Source: Campylorhamphus procurvoides
Taxonomy: Eukaryota > Chordata > Aves > Passeriformes > Dendrocolaptidae
DNA length: 64,000 nt
Reading direction: 5' to 3'
NCBI GenBank assembly: GCA_013396655.1
Contig: WBMV01004764.1
Coordinates: forward strand, 641,394-705,393
The position numbers were made by a program, and so were the translations under genes. The first letter of the stretch is position 1. Each line of letters opens with the position of its first letter. The notes below the pieces were generated by a model that saw nothing but the letters and a program-made list of their open reading frames with translations, did no database searches and was not told the DNA's origin. Positions 1 through 12,800 of this stretch are shown in pieces.

Positions 1-2467
1 CTCAATTGTTTGCAGGCAAGCTCTTACTTGTTACCAGAGCAGGTGTTTTATGTTGGCTTTTGCACAAATAAGCTATGAGCCTGACAGTTGCTGTCCAGGT
101 AAGTAAAGCATTCTGCATTGGTTATTTGTTTTATCCATATGCATTTGCCTGGTAGATATCCTAAACTGCATTCCAGCATTATAAAAATAAGTACTTTTGA
201 ATATTAAATGATCACTTTGTCCTTGACAAAGGTGAAATCAAAGTTTAAATCTTGCTCTTTTACATGTAGTAAGAGAAATTGTGTTTTTGGATGTAAATGT
301 AATCACAAGCTTTTGCATTCAAACTATAATTAAAGTATTAAGTAAGTAGGATGTTTCATAATGTTTTCATAATTTGATAAGGCTGGCAAGATCTTCATCA
401 AGCACTAGAGCATTTTAAACTTGGAAGTATTTTCCAAGGAAATGAAAGTAATTACTTGAAATTAATGTATGATTTTATAAACATGTGCACAGATCAAGTG
501 ATAAGTAACAGAACTTCACTCTTCTGTACCTCCTTTCACTTCCTGGTAGGTTTTGTAATTAGCAAATACAAATTTAAGTTGCACTTTGCATAAGGAATTG
601 CCTGATGGTTCAACCACAGAATAATTGTACTTAAAACAGATTAAGTGATAGTTACAGTAAATATTCAAACATTAGTGTTTGAAAACTCTCAAGCTCAGTG
701 AATGAGAAATACTTTTGACATATACTGAAAGCTAAGTAAGGAATTTTTAGAACTTTGAGCTAATGGGAAGAATAGATGGGCAAATGATTGCAGACAATCT
801 AACTCTGAGGAGATCTGCATGCAGTAGTACAACACGTTAGTTTTGTATTTCCTTGAAGATTTAGCCCAAGTTGATATGAGAAAGCAGAAAAAAAACCACA
901 TGGTAAGCAAATAATTAATGCTTTTTCTTGATTATGCCTGCTTCTTCTGCAAGTTTAGCAGTCTGGGTTCAAGGGTTTTCCCTTTTTTGAGCCTGCTACT
1001 TCAGCAGTGGACCTCATGGCATTGAGAGTGCCAACAGGGGACTGCGCTCCTCTTGGCACTTTATTTTTATGTTGCTGATGTCTAATTCCTACTCTTTGTG
1101 GAGGACAGGGAAGATTTAAGTATTCCTTCAAAAAGAGGGGTAAGGCAGCTAAGATGGGATCTTTGTGCTGAACAGTTAACTCTGCAAGTATTGTAGTGAT
1201 TTAAATCTTTAATAGGTGGTCTACATTTCTGCCATTGGCACCTGTGTCCTCAAGTTCATTACAGTTTTACACAACCAGGGAAGGATAGAAGCTTAGAGTT
1301 GTATTTGAACAATCAGCTATTGTGTTGATTTCTCTTCTACTTTGTTTCTAAATCCTGGGCTTAGTCGATAGGTTGCCACCCAGGCTAATACAGTTGTACA
1401 TACACAGAAGTAAAAGATAGGCAGTTTGTGAGTCTGTAAGTTCCCCAGGCGAGTTGGGTTTATGTCTTTTGGTTTATCAGTTCCTCCCTAATCACATTTC
1501 TGTCTACTTGCCAATATCAATCAAGCTCTGACAGAATGGAGCCCTTATTGTATTTTAGATCCCTGAAAAGTTTTGAAAATACAGGAAGGCACGTAAGTAA
1601 TACTACTTAACCTGCCAGCTAATGAGCCTGTTCTTGGTCTGACTGACAAAAAATGTGCTCATCCTGTCTGTTCTGGTACTTTGTAGGGAGGGCTATGTGT
1701 GCATGTGAGGTATAGGAGACTATGGGAGATGAAGCATGCAGAAGACTTGTCTGAAGTTGTTGTCAGAAGAGCTTGTGAAATAAATAATAGAAGGGAACCT
1801 CAGATTACTTTCATCTGAAAGTGAAACATCTGCATGAAACAGCAGAGACAGAATGAAGAACCTAAGAAAGCAGTTTTCTAATTATGTTTAGGAATACCTG
1901 ATGATTTGATACATAGCTTAATGTGAGATTTAATAGTATCCAAGTACAGAATTAAAGGATATTTTTCCTTATGTGCCTCAGATACATACTATTTTAAGCA
2001 ATACTGACCCAGGCAGAGAATTAATTTTGTTTAAGGGGGAAAGGGATAATTATATGTATTGTGATTTGTTCTGCATATTTTTTCCTAATAATACTTCCTT
2101 AAGCCAAATCACTAGTAAAATCAATGGAAGCCTTTAATTAACATCTCTAGTTTAATCATCTTACTTTTATGACTCTGTGAATCTTATTGTAACATGAAAA
2201 ATCTATCATCAAGTTACAGTGCTTATAATTAAAGCAAGTATTACAGGGCATTTTATTGTGTATCTATAAACATATATGTATAATCCAAATTAAACATCTC
2301 TGGGATGGACCACTTGATTATGAATACTGCTCTCTGGTATTGATCTCTCATTTCAGTGCTTAATTTCAGCTTTAGAGTTACTGCTGTAAATGTTACTTTT
2401 TATGGAATGATACAATAAAGAGTTGGGGTTTCTACTCTATAAGAGAATACTTTATGCTCTGAGGTTT

Positions 2468-2797
2468 TCAGCACAGGAAGGACATTGACCTGTTGAACTG
2501 AGTCCAGAGGAGGCCTCCAAGATGATTAGAGGGGATGATTAGGGGGTATGGCTTTAAAGAGGAAGAGAATAGGTTTAGATTAGGTATTAGGAAGAAATTC
2601 TTTGCTATGAGCAAAGTGAGGCACCAGAACAGGATGCTCAGAATAGTTGTGGATGCCCCATCCCTAGAATGCTCCATGCCAGGTTGGCTGGGGCTTTAAG
2701 CAACCTGGTCTATTGGAAGGTGTCCCTAACCATGGAGATGGTTTAGAACTAGATGATCTCTAACATCCCATCCAACTCAAACCTTTCTATTCTGCAG
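2468..2797 (+). repeat. CR1 non-LTR retrotransposon fragment, sense, 3' end
   Basis: The segment resembles the CR1 3' region read forward. It has the 'gagtccagaggaggcc' block, then 'ggtgtccctaaccatgga', 'gaactagatgatctctaa' and 'cccatccaactcaaacc', ending near the usual short-repeat tail at about 2797. The 5' part is truncated, as is usual for CR1. The many substitutions suggest an old copy. Confidence 0.85.
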
Positions 2798-3725
2798 TTT
2801 TTTATCTGTCAGCTATTAGTCTAATTATAAACAGGATTTTTAGTAGTGATTCGTGCTGATTAAACTCTTAATTGTAATATGTTCTTTTAAAAATCTCTGT
2901 TATAATACCTGTATTGCATAACAAAGTAAGATAATTTCTTTGTATTGCATAGTCATTGCTTCATCTGTGTTCAGTGAAATGTATAAGAAGCAATCACCAC
3001 TGGTAAGCTAAATGGGAAGAGTGCTGTTCTGTACCATATTGTTGTATTAAAGAAAATCATGCATGTTTAGAGTTGGCATAGAAAATCTTAATATCATACT
3101 GGAGGAGGGGATAACATGTGCACATGCAGTATCCTTTTGATAATGTTCTAAGAAAATGCTTTTGAAGTATTTCTTTAAAAAGTAAGACTCTTATTACTTT
3201 AGATGTATAAAAGATGAAAGAAGTATTTCATTTAGCAGTGGGATGCAAATAACCTCTTATGGAGCAACATTTCCATTCAGTAGTGTGGAACTGTTACATT
3301 GAATTCCTTGCCTCCTATACATGTAGTTACCATGCTTGGCGGTCATTGCTTTACTTGTAACAATCCTAACTACAAACTGGCAACAGATCAAGATGTTTTC
3401 CTTTTTATCTGTCTAACCTTGGCCTTGCAAAAATTATTTATTTCTATCCAACCATTACTCTTAAGGCTCTGATGGCATAAAGGCATCTAATCAATGTGAG
3501 TGCACAAATAGAATTAGGATTCTCATTTGATAGATTATGTTGCTTTCGTGTTACTTGTGTGATAAATGCACATTGCTTTCAATTAAAAGGATTTTTTACT
3601 TGTCACAGGAGCCATTCTAGCAAAGCTGGTCTATGGTAGGGACATGAGTAAGTCCATGGAATTAAGTAGATGATGATCAACTCAGTATTTGATTTCTCTT
3701 TTGCCACTTTAAAAACAGATTATTT

Positions 3726-4352
3726 CACAGAATGTTTGATATCGGAAAAGGCCTCTGAAGGTCATCTGGTCTACCTTTCTTTCTCTGCTCAAGTGGGGTC
3801 ACCAAGAGCAAGTTGCCCATGACTGTGTCCAGATAGCTTTTGAATATCTCCAAGGGTGTAGACCCCACAGTCTCTCTGAGCAACCTGTACTCCGTCATCC
3901 TCACAGTGAAAAAGTGTTTCCTCATGTTTAGGTGTTGTGTTACTTGTTGCCTGTTGACTCTTATCCTGTCACTGGACACCCCTGAAAAGACCCTTGGCTG
4001 TCTTCTTTGCACCTTCTTTTCAGATAATTGTGCACATTGATGAGAACCCCCTGAGTCTTCTCTAGGCTAAACAGTCCCAGCTCATTCAGACTTTCCTCAT
4101 ATGAGAGATACTTCAGGCCCTTCATCATCTTTGCGGCCCTTCTTTGGACACTCTCACCAGTATGGCCGTTTCTCTCTTGTACTGGGTAGCCCAGAACTGG
4201 ACACACCACTCCAGGAGTGCCTCACCAGTGCTGAGTAGAAGGGAAGGATCACCTGCCTTGACTTGCTGGCAGCACTCCTAATGCACCCCAGGATACCATT
4301 AGCCATCTTTGCTGCAAGAGCACACTGCTGGCCTTTCACACTGTTGTCCATT
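3726..4352 (-). repeat. CR1 fragment, antisense, about 630 bp
   Basis: Read on the minus strand this is the 3' half of CR1, including the end of ORF2. Minus-strand frames give decayed pieces of the ORF2 C-terminus, such as LGLFSLEK and KHFFTVRMTEY. Frameshifts between 3725-4012, 3961-4209 and 4154-4351 break the frame, so it is a dead copy. The element's 3' end is at the left. Confidence 0.9.
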
Positions 4353-7300
4353 TTGTATTAGAGTTGAGTTTTAACTTATAAACCACAGCTGACTTGATGG
4401 ACTTGTAGTCTAAATTTTTTGAGAGTCAATAAGCTTACTGTGCTGTTTACTCAGCTATAATTCTGTCCTATGGTTTTACTTGTAGATAGTGCTGTCCCTG
4501 ATAAGGTTTGGGTATTAATTGAATAAATCAGTTAATGTTTTAATGTTAAAGAAATATAAATGTCTTGGATCACAACTTTTCTTGTGTGTGAACCAGTATG
4601 ATACTTGAGCTAGGATCTGATAGTGTAGTAGTGTATTACATATGGAAATCTTTCTTTCCCCTTGCCCTCAGCCAAATAAAATAAACAGCGAACAAGGCTC
4701 TTGTCCTGTACAGGTCTTTTCATGCTATTGTTAAGCTAACTGTTCCAAAGTCAGTGTTTCTAAACATGTGGCTTGCACCTCTCAAGGGAAATGTGCAATG
4801 CAAAGTGGCAGAAAGTTGCAGTGTAGTGCCAGTAATTTGGCTACAGCTCATTTCTGCCAGTCAGAAAAATTAAGTACATACAGTCCATAACTGTAGGATC
4901 TTTTCCTCTCTTTCTCCTGGATGTGCTCTGCTGTAGCTGCTCCTGTAAGCAGCTTTTCAAACAGCCATGAACCAGAAGTGTTTGCGTTTACAAAAAACCC
5001 TTTGTGATAGGAAGTGATTATTGTTTTATAGAATCACAAAGCATTAACATAGCAATCTTCCTGAAGTCTTTGTTGAGATATTTCTGTAAATTTGGGTCTG
5101 AAATGCAGGAATAGGCCAAGAAAAAAGAAAGTTTTCTTTACAGCAGTTTCCTTTGAACAGTTGTTTTAATGCCTCTAAGTAATATTTTAAAATTTGAAAA
5201 TCATAAAGTATTAAATTTTGAATGCCTTTTAAAAAATGCTATAAGTATGCATTTGATTAATTGATGAACAACTTACAGTCAGTGAACCTTTCTTATATTT
5301 TAGAATTCACATCTAGGATCATTAAACATTGACAATATTACCTTTTCACATCTTAATGAGTCTAGTTATGTCTCAAATTTATCTTTTTATATTTAATGCT
5401 TTTGTTAAACTATTTTTTGAAGAGATACAACTCCAATCAAAACAAAACCTTTATATAATTATTTTGACATTTACATTCTTAATTGGCACTTAAAAGGATC
5501 ATTAATATCTTCTCAGGACTAGCTGAGCCTTTATGCCCCTTTTTAAAATTCATTTGACAGATTAAATACCTCAAAAATATTATATATGAGTTGCCTTGAA
5601 GTTTAGCGGTGATAGGTTTTGAAGCCGAAACATAGCAGTGACAGGTAAAATGTTACCATGAAAAGTGGTGTTGAGGTTCAAATCTTAAAAGTGCCTCAAC
5701 AAAGTATTCCAAAAACATATTTGTTTAATTGAAAACTTAATTACCTAGTGAAAAAGGAAAAGTCCTAATGAATAAAAGTGGTAGGCCTAATTATTTAAAT
5801 AGGAATGCTTCCATATTTCCCAGTGAAACACTCTAAATATTAAGTACACTGTCCTTCAAAATATACAGTAGGAGTATCTTAGGAGTAAAATTGTTTAAAT
5901 TTTAACTAGTTGTGCTGTATTACAATCTTCCTTTAACATTTGCATGCATAAACATAATATAATTTCAAAGAATGTCAATGTAGTAAGTTTTTGGCTAGTA
6001 AAAACCCCCAGATTTTTATATCTTTGTGAAGATAACTGTTCTGAAGATTTTGAAAAGAGCAATTTATAAAGCTGTCATGCTGTGTTCTTGGTGTTTGCAC
6101 AATTTGCACAATTGAAGCATGCATTTAAATGGGGTTTTTTTGTTCACAACACAGAATCTAGGAAACTGTCCTTCACTGCTAACTGCAAAGATTTATAACC
6201 TTGTGATGCTGCTCATATGAGAGAAGTCATGTACTTAAATGTCCAGGTGCTTCACTTGTAGGAATATCAGTCTGTACAATCAAAAATCAGAGTTCTCAAA
6301 ATTGTTTTCATGGAAAGCTTATACAACCTCATTATTGTGAACAGAATTATGTTCTGAAAAGTGACACTATACCCATATTTAAAATGTTGTTTTGATTCAC
6401 CACAGAACAGAAACTGCAACAGTGCTAAAGCACAGAAAAAATGGGTATAGACACTATTGTTATTTCATTAAATGCAAACATTTGCCATAGTAAATGAAAA
6501 AATATTAGAGAATCCTTGCCAAGTCTATGTATACTGTGCTTTACTAAGATGATTTTTAGCAGGATTCTCAGAGATGTGTTACTGCGTTAGAAAGATGTAT
6601 GGTGGGAGGCTATAAAAGGTGGGCATTTGAATTTGTGAGCACCAATCACCAGATGAGATGTCAAAGATAAGGTTTGGGTGCTCCTAGTTAGGGAGGTCCT
6701 AACAGTTCATCATTTGAGATCTCCTCAGAAGTCTGTTCACTCCCAGCAGGGGACTGGATAAAAGTTATCTCATTATTCACAGTAACCAGTATTGTTCAGA
6801 GGCCCTCAATTATTGCTGAAGAATATTATCAATTTAAACTGAAGAATCAAGAGGCGCTTGTCTTATCTTGTCATCTGTAAGAAAACTTATATGTCATTCC
6901 TATAAAACAGAGAAATATTATAGATATTTAATGCAATCTGTCTTAGAATTGTAATTTTGAGAGAGTGTGTAGAGAGAATTTGTATAATCTAGAAAAATGG
7001 AAGAGAATAGAAAACAATTTTGTGTTTTGGTTCATTAAAACTAAAGCACATTTTGCTTTCTAATCTCTGTTTGAGTCCATAGCTTCACAGCCAAAGAAAA
7101 GCAGTAATTGGGATGTATTTACTAGTAAATCAATGGAAAGTGCTGAAAAAGCACTAGAATCGTCAAATCTGCCACTGTCTTAGTAGACTTGTACTGGGAC
7201 AGCTTGACTTTTAAATGAGTCTGTTATACAAGAACGAGAATCCAGGTCAGTCCTTATGTATAATGGATTTATCATACCAGCAGAAATAAAGGTATTTAAA

Positions 7301-8805
7301 GCTTACCTTCGCTAGTTAAATGGATAATTAAAATATTACTGCTTTGATGAATGTTAACAAATACGCCAATTGCTTGTCGTGCTTCTTCACACTTGACACC
7401 AATACAAAACAGGGAGAGAATAAATAAAAAAGATGCTGTTTTGTTTTTACTTCTTAAGCTTTACTCTGGTTTCACCCAACTTGCAGTTACACAAATGATG
7501 GTGTTTAAACACTCCAGTTAAGCTTTTAACAATTAGGCTGTATGTGGACAAGATGAGTAAGGTCTGCATTTCATTTCATTTTGGTTAAACATCCATACAA
7601 TTTTCATGCTGATATATTAAATCATTAATCCTTTCTTAAATATTTCCGAGTTTTTCTGTGTTTAAATTAAATCCCTAGCAAGGATGGTAGCAGCTTTGTG
7701 TTTTTACCTACTTAATCTTGCCTTCCAAGTATTTTCAACTGTTTTCTGAATATGCTGCAAAGGTCTCAGTATTTGGCTTCCAGTAGGCCAGGATGCTGGA
7801 AGGACACACACACTGAAATGCAGTATCTCTTTGTGGAAACAGCTGGAATGCAGTTTCTACAGAAATGAGCTTTGCTAGCATGTGTGAGAAGCACTTTCAT
7901 AAATAATGGTATACTGGGCAATGATGGGTGAGCTTTCCAGGTAAAAAGTAGCGCTTTCAGCATTGTGGTTCCCAAGAAAATAGCATGATTTACAGTGTTT
8001 CGGATTTGGGTGATAAAACTTGGCACTGTTTAAGTTTTTATAGAGACTCTGCATATAGCCTGTTTTAAAGAATACTGCAAGTATCCTAATGAAAAGATTC
8101 CATACTTTGAAGTTCATAATGTTCATCTGAGAGATGGTGACTTTCCTTTTTGATGAAAATCGCAGGTAGAAAAGAAGCACTGCTTGTAAATTTCTTTCAT
8201 ATGTATCCTGGAATGTTGAACAGACTCACCAAAATGTAAAGTTTGAAAACATAAATCTGTTTGTCAAGGACTGAGAAAATCCAGTGCCTCTTTGTTGTTC
8301 TAAAATTGTTGTTAGTTTGCATGTGACTGAAATTAATATCAGCATTTTATACCTAACTAGCTCCTTATGTCATAGAGGCAATAGGCTGTTTTTCATGGGA
8401 GCAGTAAATTGGTCATTGTGTATTTTGTCCTTTTGTCTTTCTCTACCTCATCCCAGTAAAACTTTTGTTGTATATTTTAATATGTTATATAAATTACCTA
8501 TGCTAGAGGGGGTTATGACTCAAAAGTATGCATCTCTCTTTTTCACTGTTCCATCACAGTACTTCTAACCTGACTAGGAACAGTTGATCTTATATGATTA
8601 GAAAGAAGCCTTTTGAGCAGTGACCTTCTGTTGTCTATTTTGCAGGGGAGTGTCTGGTGCATAGTGACAGATTGGCTTTGCCTTGCTTTCCCTTTTAGTG
8701 ATGTGCAAGTGAATGGAAACCATTAACTCATTTCAGATAGAAATTTTTGGTTGCTGCAGACCTAGATTTGAATCAAAGCACATCAAGATGAAAGGCTTTA
8801 TACCC

Positions 8806-8829
8806 GCCCCCCCACACACACACACACAC
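8806..8829. repeat. C-run plus (CA)n microsatellite
   Basis: A short run of C is followed by about nine CA dinucleotides. This is a simple repeat with no further structure seen. Confidence 0.9.
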
Positions 8830-9325
8830 TAGTCCCTCGAGCCTTCCAAAGCTGTTCTTGTCCTTTTTAAGTTAGTGCTTGTCCTGTAATGGGACAAAGA
8901 ATTATTTACAGTTTAGTTTCTTCCCACCATAACTCTGTACATTTATTTTTTAGCAGTGTAGAAAGAATTTAATTTGCTTTTTGCATTTTTTCCCCTCTGT
9001 AGTAGCAAGAGTTAACAGAATAAGAAGCAGAGATTCTAAGATGCAGTACAGGAATTATGTTCGCTGTCATTTGTGGTTTAAGAAAAAAGGGGTGGTATTC
9101 AGCTCTTAAAAGGGCTTTAATGAATACTGTTTGGTATTTTTGAAAGCTAATGGTCAGAGGACAGCAACAGAAACAGCCTCAGAGCTTTTAGAGTAAACTG
9201 ATTAGCATTTTTTCTGATAGAAGTGATTGTTTCACCTCCTCTCTTTATCTCAGGATTTTTCACTGTCTGTTGCCTTTTGTTTATATTCAAATGACATACC
9301 CTAAAAGAAGCCTTTTTTTGTGTGA

Positions 9326-9478
9326 TTGCAATGCTTTCTCCCCTCCTTCTGTAGAAAATCTGCTTGCTACAGACAGGCAGAGCATGTGTTTCCCTTGTCT
9401 TGGTTGGGTGCACAAATCTTCTTTTATGTGTGCTGCTTCTTACCCTGTTGCCTAGACGATTGCTGGCTTTCACTAAGA
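9326..9478 (+). other. KLHL5: KLHL5 in-frame upstream extension or 5' UTR
   Basis: The KLHL5 frame stays open for 51 codons upstream of the ATG at 9479, back to an ATG at 9326. The predicted stretch is hydrophobic and cysteine-rich and ends CLDDCWLSLR directly before MSGSRKEF. From memory, the longest human KLHL5 isoform carries a similar CLDD..SLR segment there. A strong pyrimidine tract with AG at 9353-9354 is a competing 3' splice site; its use would remove the ATG at 9326 and make this segment 5' UTR. Confidence 0.45.
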
Positions 9479-9855
9479 ATGTCTGGTTCTCGTAAAGAGT
9501 TTGACGTGAAGCAGATTTTAAAAATCAGATGGAGGTGGTTTGGTCATCAGGCGTCAGCCCCTAACTCTGCAATTGAAAGCCACCAGGGAGACTTCTGGAG
9601 CAGAGGACAAAATGTAATAACTGGTGGCACAAAGTTTTTAGATTCAGGTAACTTGCCTTTAACATCAGTTGGCTACAGAAGGTCCAGCCAACAGGATTTC
9701 CAGAATCCACCTCTTTGGCCAATGGCATCCACCTCAGAAATCCCTACATTTGAATTCTCAGCAGAAGACTGTGGAAGCGCATGTTGGTTTGGCAGACGCG
9801 AAACAGATGATAGAGCAAGTGAAGAAGAAAATGAGTCGGACAGCAGTTCGTGCAG
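9479..9855 (+). CDS. KLHL5: KLHL5 coding exon 1 (residues 1-125)
   Basis: Encodes the N-terminal region starting [12 protein letters not shown] and ending in the acidic, serine-rich [11 protein letters not shown]. It contains no folded domain I can name and is probably partly disordered. The donor AG|gttaat is less canonical than the others in this gene. It leaves two bases of a split arginine codon, completed correctly by the next exon. The ATG at 9479 is chosen because the conserved protein begins here and no closer in-frame ATG exists. Confidence 0.92.
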
Positions 9856-12800
9856 GTTAATTCTTACTTTCCTATTGTGAGAAACGTGTTTTCATTTCAT
9901 GTTTATAGTTGCATGCATATATAGGCTAGTCTTTATTCTAAATTAAAATGCTTCAGAAACCCAGCAGCTCCTGTGCATCAGAAACAGAATATTATTTATA
10001 ATCAGGTTCAGTGTGTTCACTATGACCTTTTTAAAAGGCAAATTTCATCGGGGGAAGTAAACAAATCGCATACATGGATGGACTTGTGTTTTAGATAGTA
10101 TACCAAGTACATGCTGTCATTAACAAGGCACTGTCCATTGTCCATTACACAGTAGTGTTACAGGATGCTTTCTACATTATTTTGAAGTGACACTGATTGT
10201 TTAGTTATGTCAGTTAGGAGAAAATCATGAAAAAGTAAGCCACTTCTGATTCTAACCTGATGTTTCCATATATTTCTATAGAAGAGAGAGAGTTAACTGT
10301 AGAAAATACATTATAAATCAAAGAAAAAAATTACTTCTATTGAAAGCCAATCAATTTGTGCTTTAAAGTGATTGTGGTTACCTGTCTGGCTGTCTTAAAC
10401 TGTGCATCTAGTGTAAAAAGAAAAAATGGTTTTATTGCATCTGTAAAGATGTTTTGGTGCTCTTTTCTTACATATCATTACTAAAATGAAACTGTAAAAT
10501 TTGTTTGCAAATGCAACTTGTTTACAAGCTGTCATAAATTAGGCAAGTTAATAACCTTTCATGTGAAGTATCAGTTTAATTCTTTTACTTCATTTATTAT
10601 GTAAGTCAGCCATTCTATGATGTTTGCTTTCTCACTTTTAAGATAGCTTTGCAGTGTTATGGCATTTCAGAAAGTGGAATTTCAGTGTGGCAATTTAAAA
10701 GAGTACTCTGTTTAATAAGCCTGTTAATGACAGATCAATCTACTTATGGTAGTTTAGTGTTTTGCATTCCTTAGGAGAAGAATTAATTTAGTGGAAGGGC
10801 AAAGTAGTCCATAATATAAACACTAACTATTTATGGTCTGTATGACCTTTAAAGATTCAAAGAAAGGAAGGAGAATAAAAATGCTTAGAGGCGAAAATGG
10901 TGTATTTGCTTTTATCACTGAATGACAAAATAGTAGAATTAATGAGAAAGGAAATCCTGCATACGGATGCATTGTAGCAGCAGTCTTATGCAGCAAGAAC
11001 TAGGTAGCTTTAAGTAATATATCTCTGAAGAGGTCACCTTTTAAATTATAATCAGGTGTGAATTTTTAAATAGCTGTGTCACTGAATCTCATACAGCTTC
11101 ACCTTCCATTTCAGCAACATATATTTGTGATGTGAAATGTTTACGTACAGCATTACCCTGATTTAAATATTCTCACCATAGCAAGACAGTCACTGTAGAA
11201 AAAGAATGTAATTTTATGAGATAAATGTGTAGATTGAAATTACTACAAATCCTTTCTTAATTGTAGGAGAATAATGTACATATGACAAAACTAATTTGTT
11301 ACTTTGTAGAATTTGAGAACTGCAGATACTTATTTAGGATGTTGGAAGAAGTCTATTTTTGGTTGCTTTTTTGTCTTCAGACAGAGTTATGTACTACAGG
11401 AAATGCATGTAGGATTTGAACTGAAGTATCTCTTAAATTATGTGCTTAATCATCTATAGCATCTAGAGTTATTTCTGTTTCCATTATTGTCTTGTAATTC
11501 TTGCTAATGTTTTACTTTCATACTTTAAAATAAATATTTTAGATAAATTTTGAGTTCAGTGTCAGTACAATTTAATATCTAACTGATGATAATGTAGGAA
11601 TTTGCTTTATATTGTTATCTCTATCTCCATCTCATGGGGAGACTGTGCTTAAACCATGTTTTGCTCACTTCCTTTGTTAAGAATGTACAAGCTCTACATA
11701 AGTCTGCCTAACATCTGGAGTTTTTCTGAAATTAACTTAATAAAATGATTTTTCTTATTAGTCTAAAATACAGCTTCTTACCTGTTGAATTGGTGGGAAA
11801 ACCCCCAAAACAACACATTTGTCCGTATAGTTTTCAAAGGGCTTTTTTTCCCGTATGAAGACCCCGTTACCTCCTCCATTACAAACAAATTGTGTATATG
11901 AAAAAGTCCTTCTTAAAAACTTTTTGTAGAAGCTACAGTTACCTTACTTCTGTGCTCCTCTATGACTTACTGCCCAGCTACAAGCCCTAAAAGCATGAAG
12001 TAACAGAAGCAGCTCTACTGCTTTGTGTGCATCAGTCCTTCCTCTCTGCCATGTCATATAGCACAGATAGAAAAGCATTTAGATCAGGTCTTTGTCATTA
12101 TGAAAGCTTTAGATCATTGCATGATTAATGTAGAGGAGAGTTGCTGTCGAATCAATTTGTTATTAGTATAGAGCCCAGTGGTGTAAGGGATAATCAACTT
12201 CCAAGTTCAGTACCAGATCTTTGACAAAGGCTGCGTCTGAGATGCAGGCAGGCCATCCACATTCAGGGATCAGAGCTAGTCATCTGTAGTGCTGTTCATA
12301 TCATACTCCTGTGTGTCGTTTGTAACCAGCATTAGCTCAAGGGATTGTTTACTGGGACAGTAAGTTTTGAATTCTTTTGCTGGTTTTCGTCTCCTAGGTT
12401 TCCTCTATTGCTACTTGTTTGTTAGCTATCCTACATTCCTGAGGCAATGGTCATCCTTTTGGATTGGTACACTTTTAAGAATTTTCCAACAGCTGTGCAG
12501 ACTTTTGTATAGAAAATTTAAGCCTCTTAGCATGAGATTTGTTTTCCTTAACTTTTTTTGTGGGTGCCTTAGCAGCAATCCACAGATCTTGAAGGCATGG
12601 TGGACATCAAGCTAAGAATACCTAGAGCATACGTAGTATACAGAATGTTGTATCTGGTTCATTTCACCCAGACATGCATTAAAATGTTGGAATTACTGTA
12701 GATTTAAGTATGGAAATGTATTAAAATATAATATACATATTTATATTTGAACATTAAATACAGGCAGGATTTCAGAATTCATAAGTTGTGTGCTAACCTT

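Larger units (their letters stand above)
1..9300. other. Upstream region without a recognised gene
   Basis: This AT-rich stretch lies upstream of the first KLHL5 coding exon. Short open frames on both strands show no family motif and no plausible splice structure. It holds two CR1 fragments (2468-2797 and 3726-4352) and a CA microsatellite near 8812. No CpG-rich promoter is visible. It could therefore be intergenic DNA, or a 5' intron of KLHL5 if that gene has an untranslated first exon further left. Confidence 0.6.

Noticed and set aside
5675..5684. GGTTCAAATC resembling a tRNA B box
   Set aside because: No matching A box, cloverleaf or acceptor stem around it.
6611..6620. TATA-like TATAAAAGG upstream of KLHL5
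   Set aside because: A single motif in AT-rich DNA with no supporting elements or downstream exon.
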